A stretch of 64,000 nucleotides of DNA from Streptomyces sp. PsTaAH-137 (GCF_003259365.1 NZ_QLLY01000004.1:529533-593532); one strand, 5' to 3'; positions 9,583 through 18,157 are shown, counted from the stretch's first letter. Notes: generated by a model from the letters alone, not told the origin. Numbers and translations are program-made.

Positions 9583-9583
9583 C
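9527..9583 (+). repeat. attL core of AICE1 (57-bp direct repeat)
   Basis: Runs from the anticodon-stem region of tRNA-Ser(UGA) to one base past its 3' end. It is identical to 24308-24364 over 57 bp. Confidence 0.95.
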
Positions 9584-9607
9584 GTAGCAGGTCAGAGGCT
9601 TGCAGGT

Positions 9608-9645
9608 CAGAAGGGGTGTCCCTCTCCAGAGGGGCACCCCTTCTG
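9608..9645 (+). terminator. tRNA-Ser terminator supplied by AICE1
   Basis: A stem of about 18 bp (CAGAAGGGGTG at 9608-9618 with CACCCCTTCTG at 9635-9645, plus an inner CCTCT/AGAGG) closes a 2-nt loop 25 bp after the tRNA. It lies inside the element, so it replaces the native terminator displaced to 24374-24405. It may also end the leftward int transcript. Confidence 0.8.
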
Positions 9646-9683
9646 CATGACCGTGTCCCACCCTGTTCCGGCTGTGTCCCACC

Positions 9684-9715
9684 GTTGACCAGCGCGTGCG
9701 GCCAACCTGCGGCCA
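9684..9715. repeat. Candidate arm-type integrase sites, left end of AICE1
   Basis: Two words recur at the other end of the element. GTTGACCAGCG (9684-9694) matches 24272-24282 in inverted orientation. CGGCCAACCTGCGGCCA (9699-9715) matches 24220-24236 at 15 of 17 positions. The direct repeat GTGTCCCACC at about 9653 and 9674 lies alongside. Position between att core and int is where arm sites are expected; binding is inferred. Confidence 0.5.
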
Positions 9716-9719
9716 GGAT

Positions 9720-11096
9720 TCAGGCCCCCTTGGGCTGCCCCTCGTGTTCTGCCAACCCTCGCTCGATCAGGGCGTTCATCTTGGCTTCCTCGCCGTCCAG
9801 CACCTTGGCGTAGTAGCGCTGGAGGACCGCCACGCTCTGGCCCGCCCGCCGTGCGGTCTCGGCGAGGCTCACTCCGGAGCGAAGCCAGAACGACACGCAG
9901 GCGTGCCGCAGGTCGTACGGGATCGCGGCCAGCGGTGAGGCAACCTGCGCGGCCGTGAGCGCCGTCCTGCGTGCTTCCTTCCACGCGGCCCCGTACTCCT
10001 GCGAGCGGATCGGACCGCCCCGTACAGCGCTGAACAGGCGGCCCTCGGCCGTGGTTCCGAAAGCGTCGAGATGGGCGCGCAGGATGGCAACCAGGACCGG
10101 AGGGATAGGAACGGGCCGGACCGCACGTCGGGCCCGATGCTTCAACTGCCGCTCCTCGTAGGGCTTGCCGTCGTCCGTCCACGCGGACCCCACTTGTGGA
10201 CGGGCGCCGGCCAGCATGAGCCGCCCCCACCCTTCTGCGGGGAGGTCGCACTGGTCCTCGCTCAGCATGGAGACTTCCTCGGGACGCATCGCGGCGTAGT
10301 AGATGCAGGCGAAGAACGCGACCAGGTGGGCACCACGCGGTCCCTGTGCGCGGACCGCGTCCAGCAGCGCCCGTGCTTGCGCAGGCGTGGCGACGCTGCG
10401 AGCGTCCAATTCCTCTACCGCCTTGGGCGTCTCCCAGTGCACGCGCATCAGCGGATTGCCCGGCAGCAACTCGTTTTCCACGGCCAGGCGTAGGCAGTTG
10501 CTCAGCACGGCACGGCGACGCCGGAACGTGTTGGCAGCAGCCGCTTTGCCGTCTTGGCGCTTGGCCAGGTGTTCCAGGACGGTGCGGACGCGCCGGGCGC
10601 TGTCCAGGTCGACCACGGCCGGCGCGTTCCGCTCCACCCACGTCAGGGCTTGGGCTTCTGCTTCAGGTACTTCCTGGTTGTGCCGTCCGGCGTTGAACGC
10701 CCACTGATAGAGGGCGCGTCGCAAGAGGTCGTCCGCTGGGCGCCCTTTCCCCGCCGGGCAGAGCGCCATCGTGGCGATAGTCAGACTCTCCGCGATGCTG
10801 GCCCTGTGCTTTGCCGCCGCCGTCGGCCACTTCCGTGCTGCGTGAGCGCGAGCGTGGGCGTACCAACTCGTGCGGTTCCGCTCGCGCACTTCTGTAACGG
10901 GAAGCCCGGTCTCCGTGTCGAACGGCTCACCTTTCCGTGTTGCCGTCAGGAGTTCCGCCCGGCGCGCGTCCGCGAGGGTCTTGGTAGCGAACTTCTCTTG
11001 GTGCTCCGTTGTGTCGACCTTCCAGCGGAGCTGGAAAGGGGCCGCCTTGCTGGGACGCTTGCGGACGCTCCAAATGCGCACGTCATAGCTGTGCAT
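9720..11096 (-). CDS. int: Tyrosine recombinase / integrase of AICE1
   Basis: This 458-aa phage-type integrase has an N-terminal SAM-like arm-binding region, a core-binding domain and a C-terminal catalytic domain. Conserved residues are visible: Arg in YYAAMRPEEVSML (about residue 270), the His-Arg region in PYDLRHACVSFWLRSG, and the nucleophile Tyr in AVLQRYYAKVLDGEE near the C-terminus. It catalyses recombination between attP and the tRNA-Ser(UGA) site. It lies 137 bp from the tRNA and its start at 11096 is 63 bp downstream of xis, transcribed in the same direction. Confidence 0.93.
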   Translation of the reverse strand: MHSYDVRIWSVRKRPSKAAPFQLRWKVDTTEHQEKFATKTLADARRAELLTATRKGEPFDTETGLPVTEVRERNRTSWYAHARAHAARKWPTAAAKHRASIAESLTIATMALCPAGKGRPADDLLRRALYQWAFNAGRHNQEVPEAEAQALTWVERNAPAVVDLDSARRVRTVLEHLAKRQDGKAAAANTFRRRRAVLSNCLRLAVENELLPGNPLMRVHWETPKAVEELDARSVATPAQARALLDAVRAQGPRGAHLVAFFACIYYAAMRPEEVSMLSEDQCDLPAEGWGRLMLAGARPQVGSAWTDDGKPYEERQLKHRARRAVRPVPIPPVLVAILRAHLDAFGTTAEGRLFSAVRGGPIRSQEYGAAWKEARRTALTAAQVASPLAAIPYDLRHACVSFWLRSGVSLAETARRAGQSVAVLQRYYAKVLDGEEAKMNALIERGLAEHEGQPKGA

Positions 11097-11159
11097 CGTG
11101 CTCCTACGTACAGGAGGGGACCCAGCCTCTAGGCGGGTCCCCTCTGGGGCGGTCGACTG

Positions 11160-11345
11160 TCAGGCTGCGATCTCGTGCGTGGCCCACCACGCGTCCAAGT
11201 CGCTGCGGCGGCATCGAAGGTGGCCATTGGGGAGCTTGGTGAGCTTGGGGGCCTCACCGCGGGCTCGCATTCGATAGAAGGCGGAGCGACTCATCTCGAT
11301 CTCTTCGAGGACTTCAGGGAGCTTGAGCATCTTGGGGCGTGCCAC
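11160..11345 (-). CDS. xis: Excisionase-type helix-turn-helix protein of AICE1
   Basis: This 61-aa protein has a winged HTH of the AlpA/MerR type: KLPEVLEEIEMSRSAFYRMR, followed by LRCRRSDLDAWWATH. Size, fold and place directly upstream of int are those of AICE excisionases, which bias the integrase toward excision. It likely shares a transcript with int. Confidence 0.88.
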   Translation of the reverse strand: MARPKMLKLPEVLEEIEMSRSAFYRMRARGEAPKLTKLPNGHLRCRRSDLDAWWATHEIAA

Positions 11346-11529
11346 GGTGCGACTCCTGGGGGGAAGTGTTCGGAGCGGGGCTCTCGGCCCCCTTCTGGGA
11401 AGTCCGCTACATCCGCTACAGCGCTACATCGCAGGTCAGCGGGGGTGTTTTTGTAGCGGAGGGGTGGCGTGTAGCGGCTACGCGTGCGCTAAGCCGTAGC
11501 GGGCGTAGCCGCTACACGCTTGGGTGCCG

Positions 11530-12690
11530 CTACAGAGTCAGGGGCTCTGAGCTGGGCTGTAGCGGCGTAGCGGATGTAGCGGACTCCTGGACAGGGGGCG
11601 GGCAGTAGCGCGCCCACGCGTCCGTCAGATCCTCCGCGTGGAAGCCCTTCAGCACTCCGCCGGCGGTGCGGATGTTGCGGGACTTGATGGGGGTGTTGTC
11701 GGCGGTCATGTACTCGGCGAGCATCCGGGCGAGACGGCGGTTGTCGAGAGGCTTGCCGTCGAGGTCGGCCCATGGGGCGTCGTCGAGGGCGTTGAGCCGG
11801 TCGAGGATGGCGATGGTGGGCAGCTTGTCGACGCCGATCAGGACGTGGTCGCGCAGGTCGGTCAGCAGCCGGATGCCGACGCTGTGCTTGTCGGTGGTCT
11901 GGGCTGCCTTGACCAGCGTCACGCACGCTTCTCGGGCCCGCTCGGGCCAGGTTCCGCCGATGGCGTCGGCGATGGCTAGCAGCGGTTCCCACACGTCGGC
12001 CGGGCGGTCGGTGACGCCGTCGGGCATCTCCGGCCACGCGCCGAGGACGAACCCGCGTGCCTGTTCGGCCCATTCGGCGAGGCGGTCGCGGAGCTTGTGG
12101 CCCTCGGCCTCGTGGATGCGGGCCCTGAACGGCTCGACCCGTTCGTTGCGGGCCCGCCGCCGCATCCGGATGACGACGGACCGCGTGAGGATCGTGTCCG
12201 GCAGGGAGCCGAGTCCTGCCATCGCGACCGCGCAGTACGACGGGAACGCCTGGACCGTCTGGTTGCCACCGTCGCCGATGCACCGGTAGGTGACCCCGGT
12301 CCGCCGGTGTCCGGCGTTCAGGAAGCCGCGCAGGTCCTCGTTGTCTCCGGCCTTGGGGCCGAAGATGGTGTCGATCTCGTCGAAGAGGATCGTGGGCCGC
12401 CCGTCGGCTCCGGACACCGCCCGGAAGAGGGCGGCGGCGGACGCGTTGACCGCGACCATGGGGTGCGGCACGAGGGTTTCCACGATCTCCAGCGCCCGGG
12501 ACTTCCCCGAACCCGGCTCGGGGGAGAGGAAGGCGAGCCGCGGAGTGGAGTCGAAGCAGTCGAGCAGGTGCGCGTGTGCGTCCCACAACGCCACGGCGAC
12601 GTAGGCCGCTTCGGTGGGGAAGACGTTGAAGCGGCGGTGGAAGGCTTCCACCTCGTCGAGCAGTGCGGCGCCGTCGATGGTGCTGGTCAT
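11530..12690 (-). CDS. DUF3631 domain ATPase, probable replication helicase partner of prim-pol
   Basis: This 386-aa protein has a P-loop (PEPGSGKSRALEI, about residues 56-68) and Walker B (TILFDEIDTIF, about 99-109), followed by an AAA-like core and the DUF3631 C-terminus. In AICEs of the prim-pol class this gene accompanies the primase and probably supplies DNA unwinding. Its ATG at 12690 overlaps the preceding gene by 4 bp, and AGGAAGG is placed correctly. The 185 bp between it and xis contain several GTAGCGG words, possible iterons or operators. Confidence 0.87.
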   Translation of the reverse strand: MTSTIDGAALLDEVEAFHRRFNVFPTEAAYVAVALWDAHAHLLDCFDSTPRLAFLSPEPGSGKSRALEIVETLVPHPMVAVNASAAALFRAVSGADGRPTILFDEIDTIFGPKAGDNEDLRGFLNAGHRRTGVTYRCIGDGGNQTVQAFPSYCAVAMAGLGSLPDTILTRSVVIRMRRRARNERVEPFRARIHEAEGHKLRDRLAEWAEQARGFVLGAWPEMPDGVTDRPADVWEPLLAIADAIGGTWPERAREACVTLVKAAQTTDKHSVGIRLLTDLRDHVLIGVDKLPTIAILDRLNALDDAPWADLDGKPLDNRRLARMLAEYMTADNTPIKSRNIRTAGGVLKGFHAEDLTDAWARYCPPPVQESATSATPLQPSSEPLTL

Positions 12691-13043
12691 GCGGCGGCCC
12701 TTCCTTCCTGGGGGTTGCGCAGGGGGCACGCGGTGCGGTGGTAGTCGTGACTGGCCACGAGGGCGAACACGTCGGCTTGTCCACGGGCGCGCAGGTCGCG
12801 TCCGCACGCGCACCACGAGGTGGCGGTGGGGGTGCGTCCGCGACCGGGCGCGTTGATGGTCAGCCAGGCGATGGGGCGGCGTCCGTCGTCGCCGTGCGGG
12901 TCCACACCACGAGCAGTGCGGACGCCTTCGGCGACCACCTTTCGGGCGCCCACTCCCGACTCGTCCACAGGCTGTGGGGCGGCGTGCAGCCGTACCGGGG
13001 TGGCGGGTTGGCCTTCCAAGCGGGGGCGGGGGTTGGTGGTCAT
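12687..13043 (-). CDS. Small Cys/His-rich protein of the AICE1 replication module
   Basis: This 118-aa protein starts MTTNPRPRLEG and is coupled by 4-bp overlaps to the prim-pol gene upstream and the DUF3631 gene downstream. The C-terminal half has CACGRDLRARG, then SHDYH and TACP, a Cys-Cys-His-His-Cys pattern that suggests a zinc finger. No named family is recognised. A single-strand or primer handling role is only an inference from position. Confidence 0.7.
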   Translation of the reverse strand: MTTNPRPRLEGQPATPVRLHAAPQPVDESGVGARKVVAEGVRTARGVDPHGDDGRRPIAWLTINAPGRGRTPTATSWCACGRDLRARGQADVFALVASHDYHRTACPLRNPQEGRAAA

Positions 13044-13957
13044 GCCGCCTCCCGTGGCCGGACGGTCCGCGCGGAGCTGTCCAGGGCGCTGCGGATGGTC
13101 GTGCGGCACTCGGCCGGCGTGAGACCGCTCGACTCCCCCGCCCCTTGGAAGGCCTCCTCAACCACGTGCCGGGCGATGTCGCCCCACGCGACGAACCGCC
13201 CCACCTTGAACGCGCACCGGTTCAACGTGGTGTTGCGCTGAGACTCCAGCGCGGCCGCGACGATGGTGCATTCGGCTTCGAGTGCGGCGAGTGCCGCGCG
13301 GCTCCCATCGGCCACAGGAAGCCTCAGAGGGTCCGTAGACGGCTTGGGGGCCGGTTTCAGGATGGTTTGCATCCATTCGGGCAATGGGAGCGGCACGGGG
13401 CCGCTGACGGCTTCGTAGGCTCCGGTCGGGGTGGTGCTGCCCGCCGCGACGACGTATCCGCCCCACGCCCGGGTGTCGACCAACTCGCCGATGGTGCCTG
13501 CGGTGTTGGCGTAGCGGGCGCCGTCGGGGGCGGTGAAGTACAGGTGGGTTCCGCCGCTCGCGGTCCGCACCCGGTAGGTGCCGGGGACGGCGTGGCCGGC
13601 GCGCTCGCAGAGCGCCCCGAAGGTTGCCGCGCCGTCAGGCGCGTCCGAACTGCCCTTGTCCTTCGGCTTGTCGAGGTCGACGACCAGCAGCCCGGAAGGG
13701 CCGGTCGCGATGCCGACGTTGAACGGACCCGTAGACCATGCGGCATGGATGCGGTCCGGATCGGTGGTGGCGCGCTGCTCCCACTTCACGTGCCCGTGCT
13801 CGCACGCTCCGGTACGCGGGCAGACGCTCTCACCGTGCAGCGCGGGCCGCTTGGTGCCAGGGCGCAGGGGGAAGACACGCCAGCCCTGTTCGGCCGCCGT
13901 GAGGGCGGCGGCGAGCATCGGCAGGCACTCCAGGGAGATGCCCGGGATGGTGGTCAT
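13040..13957 (-). CDS. Bifunctional DNA primase/polymerase, replication protein of AICE1
   Basis: This 305-aa prim-pol protein begins MTTIPGISLECLPML. It shows AAEQGWRVFPLRPGTKRPAL (residues about 22-41), a Cys/His zinc motif (CPRTGACEHGH), and the catalytic hhDhD pair in LLVVDLDKPKD (about 92-95). The conserved TASGGTHLYF block follows. It can be expected to synthesise primers and copy the excised circle. Starts and stops overlap by ATGA with the methyltransferase and the small zinc protein, so the three are translated together. Confidence 0.9.
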   Translation of the reverse strand: MTTIPGISLECLPMLAAALTAAEQGWRVFPLRPGTKRPALHGESVCPRTGACEHGHVKWEQRATTDPDRIHAAWSTGPFNVGIATGPSGLLVVDLDKPKDKGSSDAPDGAATFGALCERAGHAVPGTYRVRTASGGTHLYFTAPDGARYANTAGTIGELVDTRAWGGYVVAAGSTTPTGAYEAVSGPVPLPLPEWMQTILKPAPKPSTDPLRLPVADGSRAALAALEAECTIVAAALESQRNTTLNRCAFKVGRFVAWGDIARHVVEEAFQGAGESSGLTPAECRTTIRSALDSSARTVRPREAA

Positions 13958-14643
13958 GCCGCCACCCCCAGTGCGGGCCGCAGGTGTGCGAGGGCGGCGC
14001 GGCCGATGTGCTCGGTGTAGGCGGGCGGGATGCACTCGCGGATGCCGTCCCGGTTCATCCACGGCACGCCGAGGATGTCGCGCGCCTGCTGGACGCCGGA
14101 GAAGTTGCCGACGTACTGCCCGTAGTGCCCGGGCGGGACGGGGCGGCCCATCTTGGCCTGCGGCACCAGGTGCGCGGGATGCTGCGGCTGGTCGAGGGTG
14201 AAGCCGCCGCCGGTCTCGAAGAACCGGTGACGGTAGACGTCCAGGCCGAGCATGATCCCGCACAGCATGACCGGCTGACGGAGCTTGGCCGCCGCGCCGC
14301 CGACGTTCTCCATCACCCACGGGCGGCCGGTCTTCTCCAGGGCGACGCGGGTGGGGTCGATCAGGTCCGGGTGGTCGTTGCCCTGGATGCGCTGACAGTC
14401 GGTGTCGTGCTGGCACGGCGGCGAGCCGTGGATGAAGTCGAACTCGGCACCGTGAGCGAGGACGAACGCGATCGCGTCCGCCTGCACGAACCGGTAGGGG
14501 TAGCGGGGCTGCGGGTCGTGGTCGACGCCGGTCACGTCGAATCCGGCGTCGGCGTAGCCCTTGGCCGCGCCGCCCTGGCAGCAGAAGAGGTCCAGTAAGC
14601 GCGGCCTGTGGCCGTCTCGCCGGATGAGGATGGGTTGGGTCAT
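13954..14643 (-). CDS. C5-cytosine DNA methyltransferase (orphan) of AICE1
   Basis: This 229-aa protein has LLDLFCCQGGAAKGY (motif I, SAM site), GVDHDP (II), SPPCQ (IV, catalytic Cys about residue 75), MENVGG (VI) and a RHRFFETGG block (VII/VIII). The C-terminal WMNRDGIRECIPPAYTEHIG corresponds to motifs IX/X. The variable target-recognition region is very short, so the enzyme is compact compared with about 300-400 aa relatives. No restriction gene is adjacent. A homologue sits at the equivalent place in AICE2 (43536-44180). Confidence 0.9.
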   Translation of the reverse strand: MTQPILIRRDGHRPRLLDLFCCQGGAAKGYADAGFDVTGVDHDPQPRYPYRFVQADAIAFVLAHGAEFDFIHGSPPCQHDTDCQRIQGNDHPDLIDPTRVALEKTGRPWVMENVGGAAAKLRQPVMLCGIMLGLDVYRHRFFETGGGFTLDQPQHPAHLVPQAKMGRPVPPGHYGQYVGNFSGVQQARDILGVPWMNRDGIRECIPPAYTEHIGRAALAHLRPALGVAA

Positions 14644-14731
14644 GCTGGATGTCTCCAGTCCGTTAGTGGCGTACTGGGTGACAAGGGCGGCCCCGCGTCA
14701 TTGGCGTGAGGTGGGGCCGCCCTTGGCGTAG

Positions 14732-15181
14732 CTAGCCGTGGAAGTGGTTGCGCTTGAAGATCGCCTTGCGGATGTTGACTGTGGTCCCGCCGCGCGAGGC
14801 GCCGAGCACCTGCACGGCGATCCATCCGCCGAAGACGACGGCGGCCAAGACGATGAGCTGGTGGATGAGCGCGGCGAGTGCGGCAATGAACGTGGTGAGC
14901 AGCAGCAGGCCGCCGCACACCGCGAGGAAGCCGACGCCGCCGAGCGCGACGTTCACCGCCGCCCGCGAGACGACCGGCTTGGTCGTGAGCGGTTCGGGCT
15001 GGACGGGGTTGATGGCGTAGCCGGTGACCGCACGCCCGTCGGGCAGCACGATGGTCTGCACCGTGGGGATCTGCCCCGGCTGCACCACGACCGGCGCCGC
15101 CTGTACGGGCTGGATCGGGGCGGGCTGGTGGACGATGACGGGCGCCTGTACGGCCGTGTGGTGAGCAGGTTCGGGCAGCAT
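14732..15181 (-). CDS. Small membrane protein, probable spread/transfer protein
   Basis: This 149-aa protein has a Pro/Gln/Val-rich N-terminal half and two hydrophobic helices (about residues 78-104 and 105-126) followed by a basic tail (RKAIFKRNHFHG). This arrangement is typical of SpdB-like proteins that help plasmids spread through mycelium. It has a GAAGGGA ribosome site. AICE2 has a comparable protein at 45531-45860. Confidence 0.75.
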   Translation of the reverse strand: MLPEPAHHTAVQAPVIVHQPAPIQPVQAAPVVVQPGQIPTVQTIVLPDGRAVTGYAINPVQPEPLTTKPVVSRAAVNVALGGVGFLAVCGGLLLLTTFIAALAALIHQLIVLAAVVFGGWIAVQVLGASRGGTTVNIRKAIFKRNHFHG

Positions 15182-15385
15182 GTGGAATCCCTTCCGGTGC
15201 TCGGTTGGGGAGGTGGAGGCACACCCTTCGGGGTGCGCTGTGGAGGGGGTGTCAGGGGGCGTGAGCTGGGCGCCTCCCCGCCTCCCTGAAATGATGTTTG
15301 TGCTGATCAGGGCGGGGAGACTGGTCCGGGGAGGGGGTTGGGGAGTTCTCCCCGCCTCCCCGGCGCAGGTGGTGGCTTCTCCCCG
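15182..15385. other. Spacer between transfer ATPase and membrane-protein genes of AICE1
   Basis: About 200 bp with no credible gene. It is dense in CTCCCC/GGGGAG words. These form an inverted repeat flanking 15290-15330 (CTCCCCGCC with GGCGGGGAG) and a GGGGAGTTCTCCCC palindrome near 15338-15352. Either could terminate the transfer operon upstream or act as a control site for the genes at 15181-11530. Confidence 0.4.
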
Positions 15386-17506
15386 CTACTCGGCGGCGGA
15401 AGCGGAACCGTCGTTGTCGCGGTTGGCGAGGGCGCGGGCCACGTCGTCGCGGCGGACGACCATGACCCCGTGGGACTTCTTCGGCTCCTCGCCGTGCTCT
15501 TCGAGCAGCCGCTTCAACTTGCCGTTGTTCCACTCGCCGTAGGCGGCGGTGTCGAGCGCGTGCAGCCGCTTCAGGACCTCATCGGTGCGCAGCCGGGGCG
15601 CGTCGCCGATGACGGCGGCGACGTCGGCGAGTTCGTCGCGGTCCTCGGTGCGGTCGATGACGCGCAGGGTGGTGACGCCGTCGCGCAGGGCCTTGGCCCG
15701 TGCGGCGATCTCGGCGGCGGACTCGTCGTCGATGAAGTGCGTGCGCACGGTGATGGACGCCTGGCCGGCGGGAATGGCGATCCCGTCGGAGGCGACCACG
15801 AGGGTGCCCTTGTCCAGGCCCTGGCGCAGCAGGTGCGGCGCCGCACCGCCGTCAACGGCCTTGTCTCCGAGCGCCATCCGGGCCTGCGACTCGGTGCCCA
15901 GCACGAGGGAGGCGCGGGTGTGGGCGCCCTCGCGGACCAGCTTGGGAAGGTTCTGGTCGGTGGGGTCCTGCGTGCCCTGCCACATCAGCACGTCCACGGC
16001 GCGGCCCTGGTTGTGAATCTTGCGGACGCCCATGAAGTAGCGGGAGGTGGCCTTGGCCCCGCCATACGGTCGCTTGTCGTCGCCGACGACCGGGCACATG
16101 AACGCCAACTGTGCTTCGTCCACGGTCACGATCAGCGGCTGGAACACCACGCCGGGGTTCTTGCGGCGCTCCTCGATCCGCCGGTTCATCTCCTCCACGG
16201 CGTCCTCCACCATCTCGGTCGCCTGGATCACGTGCTCGTCGGACGGGCCCTCGATCAGCACCGACGCGATGCCCTCGAACATCGCCCAGTCGCCGATGCC
16301 CTTCAGGTCCGCGATCCAGAACTGCACCGACCGATCGAGTGCGAGCCACAGGGCCAGCGCGCGCAGAGCGGCGGTCTTGCCCTGGTTGGACAGACCCGTG
16401 ACCAGCAGGTGGCGCTGGTAGACGCTCAACTCAGCGGCGTCGCCGCGCAGGTCCTGCCCCCAAGGGGCCTTGCCCTTGGCGTAGTCGGCGGTCATCGTCT
16501 CGTCGGTGACCAGCGGCGACGGGCCGATCGGCTCATCGAGCGCGCCGGAGTCGGCGATCCAGAGACGCACTGTGCGGGCCGCCTCGGGGATCGTGATGAA
16601 CACCTCGTGCTCGTGCCGGGTCAGGTTCTCCGCGAGCTTCCGGCGCCGCTTCTGCACCTCGATCGTGGACACCCCGGACGGAAGCGTGACGTCGACCTCG
16701 ACGCCGCATCCGGCGATCCGGATCGGGCCGAGCATGGAGGCGCCGGCGTCGCCCATGTCCTTGATGGCGTTCTTCAGCGGGGCAACGCCCAGGTCGCGCA
16801 GGGCCTTGACCACGATCGACGGCGTGATCGGCTCACCCTCGCTGCTGCGGACGTTGTCGGGCAGCGCCCAGTACGGGGCCGCCTGCGCCCGCCGTCCCAC
16901 CTCCCACAACCCGAGCAGGGCGAGCAGCGGTCCGATGGTGATGAGCGGCCCCCAGGTGACCTGCACGATCGTGATGAGCAGGCGGATGAAGCCGATGACC
17001 GCCATCAGCGGCGTGACGACGTCGCCGACTTCCTTGGTGGCAACGGCCATCGCGATGCCCAGGACGAGCAGGCCGCCGATGCCCAGCCCCACCCCGGCGG
17101 CGGCGCCCTTCGCGGCGTCGATGGGCGAGGTCAGCAGGTCCATACGGCGGCGGTGACGGGCCTCGCGGTAGCGCTGCCCGCGCTCCTCCCACTCGGCCGC
17201 GACCTCGTAGTTCCCCGCCGCCTCGGCGGCGCGGAGCAGGCGCTCGTAGCGGGCCGCGGTGCGCCCGTCCCAGGTGCGGCGGGCCACGATCCGGACGCCG
17301 CCGAGCACGTAGGTGGTGTGCCGGACGCCCAGGCGGCCCGCCGTGCGGGCGTTGTCGACCGTGGTGACCTTGCGAACGGCCCGCCCGGAGCGCACCCACA
17401 GGGGCACCGGACGCGGCTCGGGAACCACCTTCAGGGTGGTGACGTTGGCGGTTGGTTCGGGGGTGGTGTCGGGGTTCTTGTGCAGGTGAACGACGTTGTC
17501 ACTCAT
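15386..17506 (-). CDS. tra: FtsK/SpoIIIE-type DNA translocase, conjugal transfer protein (TraB/TraSA-like)
   Basis: This 706-aa protein starts MSDNVVHLHKN. It has two N-terminal membrane segments (about residues 150-230), then a RecA-like FtsK domain. Walker A reads GLSNQGKTAAL (about 371-381), Walker B lies in PLIVTVDEAQLAF, and the VLMWQGTQDPTDQNLPKLVR segment matches the coupling ATPase core. In Streptomyces one such hexameric protein moves double-stranded DNA between mycelia. The ORF can be extended 17 codons upstream, but the ATG at 17506 fits homologue lengths better. Confidence 0.9.
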   Translation of the reverse strand: MSDNVVHLHKNPDTTPEPTANVTTLKVVPEPRPVPLWVRSGRAVRKVTTVDNARTAGRLGVRHTTYVLGGVRIVARRTWDGRTAARYERLLRAAEAAGNYEVAAEWEERGQRYREARHRRRMDLLTSPIDAAKGAAAGVGLGIGGLLVLGIAMAVATKEVGDVVTPLMAVIGFIRLLITIVQVTWGPLITIGPLLALLGLWEVGRRAQAAPYWALPDNVRSSEGEPITPSIVVKALRDLGVAPLKNAIKDMGDAGASMLGPIRIAGCGVEVDVTLPSGVSTIEVQKRRRKLAENLTRHEHEVFITIPEAARTVRLWIADSGALDEPIGPSPLVTDETMTADYAKGKAPWGQDLRGDAAELSVYQRHLLVTGLSNQGKTAALRALALWLALDRSVQFWIADLKGIGDWAMFEGIASVLIEGPSDEHVIQATEMVEDAVEEMNRRIEERRKNPGVVFQPLIVTVDEAQLAFMCPVVGDDKRPYGGAKATSRYFMGVRKIHNQGRAVDVLMWQGTQDPTDQNLPKLVREGAHTRASLVLGTESQARMALGDKAVDGGAAPHLLRQGLDKGTLVVASDGIAIPAGQASITVRTHFIDDESAAEIAARAKALRDGVTTLRVIDRTEDRDELADVAAVIGDAPRLRTDEVLKRLHALDTAAYGEWNNGKLKRLLEEHGEEPKKSHGVMVVRRDDVARALANRDNDGSASAAE

Positions 17507-17589
17507 GCGTGTTGACTCCAGACAGCCCGGAATCGGGCAGGAGGAACCAGGGCCCACGGTGGGCGGGCCCTGGTACGGCGGAGGTGGGG

Positions 17590-18129
17590 TTAGCGCAGGT
17601 TGGCGGCGAGACGTTCGGTGTCGTACGCCTCACGCTCGTGGTCCTTCAGGGCCCGCTCGAAGGCGCGGGCGTCACGGCGGGACTGGCGTTCCACGCCGTA
17701 GGCGGCGCGCAGGTCCCGCATGATCACGTCGCGGACGCCGCGGCGGGAGAACTGCATGGCGTGCGTCAGCTCGTGCACGAGGGTGGTGGCGATGTCCTCG
17801 CGGGTGCGGTGCTGCTCCGCGTTGACCAGCACCAGAACCGACCCGTCCGCGCGGGGCACGGCGAGTCCGGCGGCATCGCGAGCGTGACGCAGACTCTCCC
17901 GGCGTGCCTTGTCGATCCGGCGGCGGTCGGTGCAGCCGGACAACTCGACCTCGGCCTGAACGCCGAGTTCCGCCATGCCCTTGGCGTTGGTCAGGGTGAT
18001 CTCGACGGCGGGCATCCGGCCGTTCACGGCCCGGCTGACCTGCCGCATCGCGTGCGGGACGAGGTGCTTGGTGTCGCGTTCCAGGTCGCGGCGGGCCCGG
18101 AGCTGGTGCGTGGTGATGGTGTGCTTCAC
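17590..18129 (-). CDS. Zinc metalloprotease-like protein (HExxH) in the AICE1 transfer operon
   Basis: This 179-aa protein has TTLVHELTHAMQF, a canonical HExxH zinc site (about residues 125-129), in the C-terminal half. The N-terminal half is a basic, helical region. No signal peptide or transmembrane helix is visible, so it would act in the cytoplasm or with the transfer machinery. The GTG at 18129 has GGAGAC upstream; a longer frame lacks that support. It lies 28 bp after the zinc-ribbon gene. The exact family is not recognised. Confidence 0.72.
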   Translation of the reverse strand: MKHTITTHQLRARRDLERDTKHLVPHAMRQVSRAVNGRMPAVEITLTNAKGMAELGVQAEVELSGCTDRRRIDKARRESLRHARDAAGLAVPRADGSVLVLVNAEQHRTREDIATTLVHELTHAMQFSRRGVRDVIMRDLRAAYGVERQSRRDARAFERALKDHEREAYDTERLAANLR

Positions 18130-18157
18130 AGCGTCTCCGATCACGAATCGCCGCAGC

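Noticed and set aside
13954..14643. Complete restriction-modification system
   Set aside because: No endonuclease or specificity gene is next to the methyltransferase in either element.
15338..17515. 725-aa forward frame opposite the AICE1 translocase
   Set aside because: Exact antisense of the FtsK-like gene; residue pattern reflects high-GC third-position bias on the other strand and has no ribosome site or domain.
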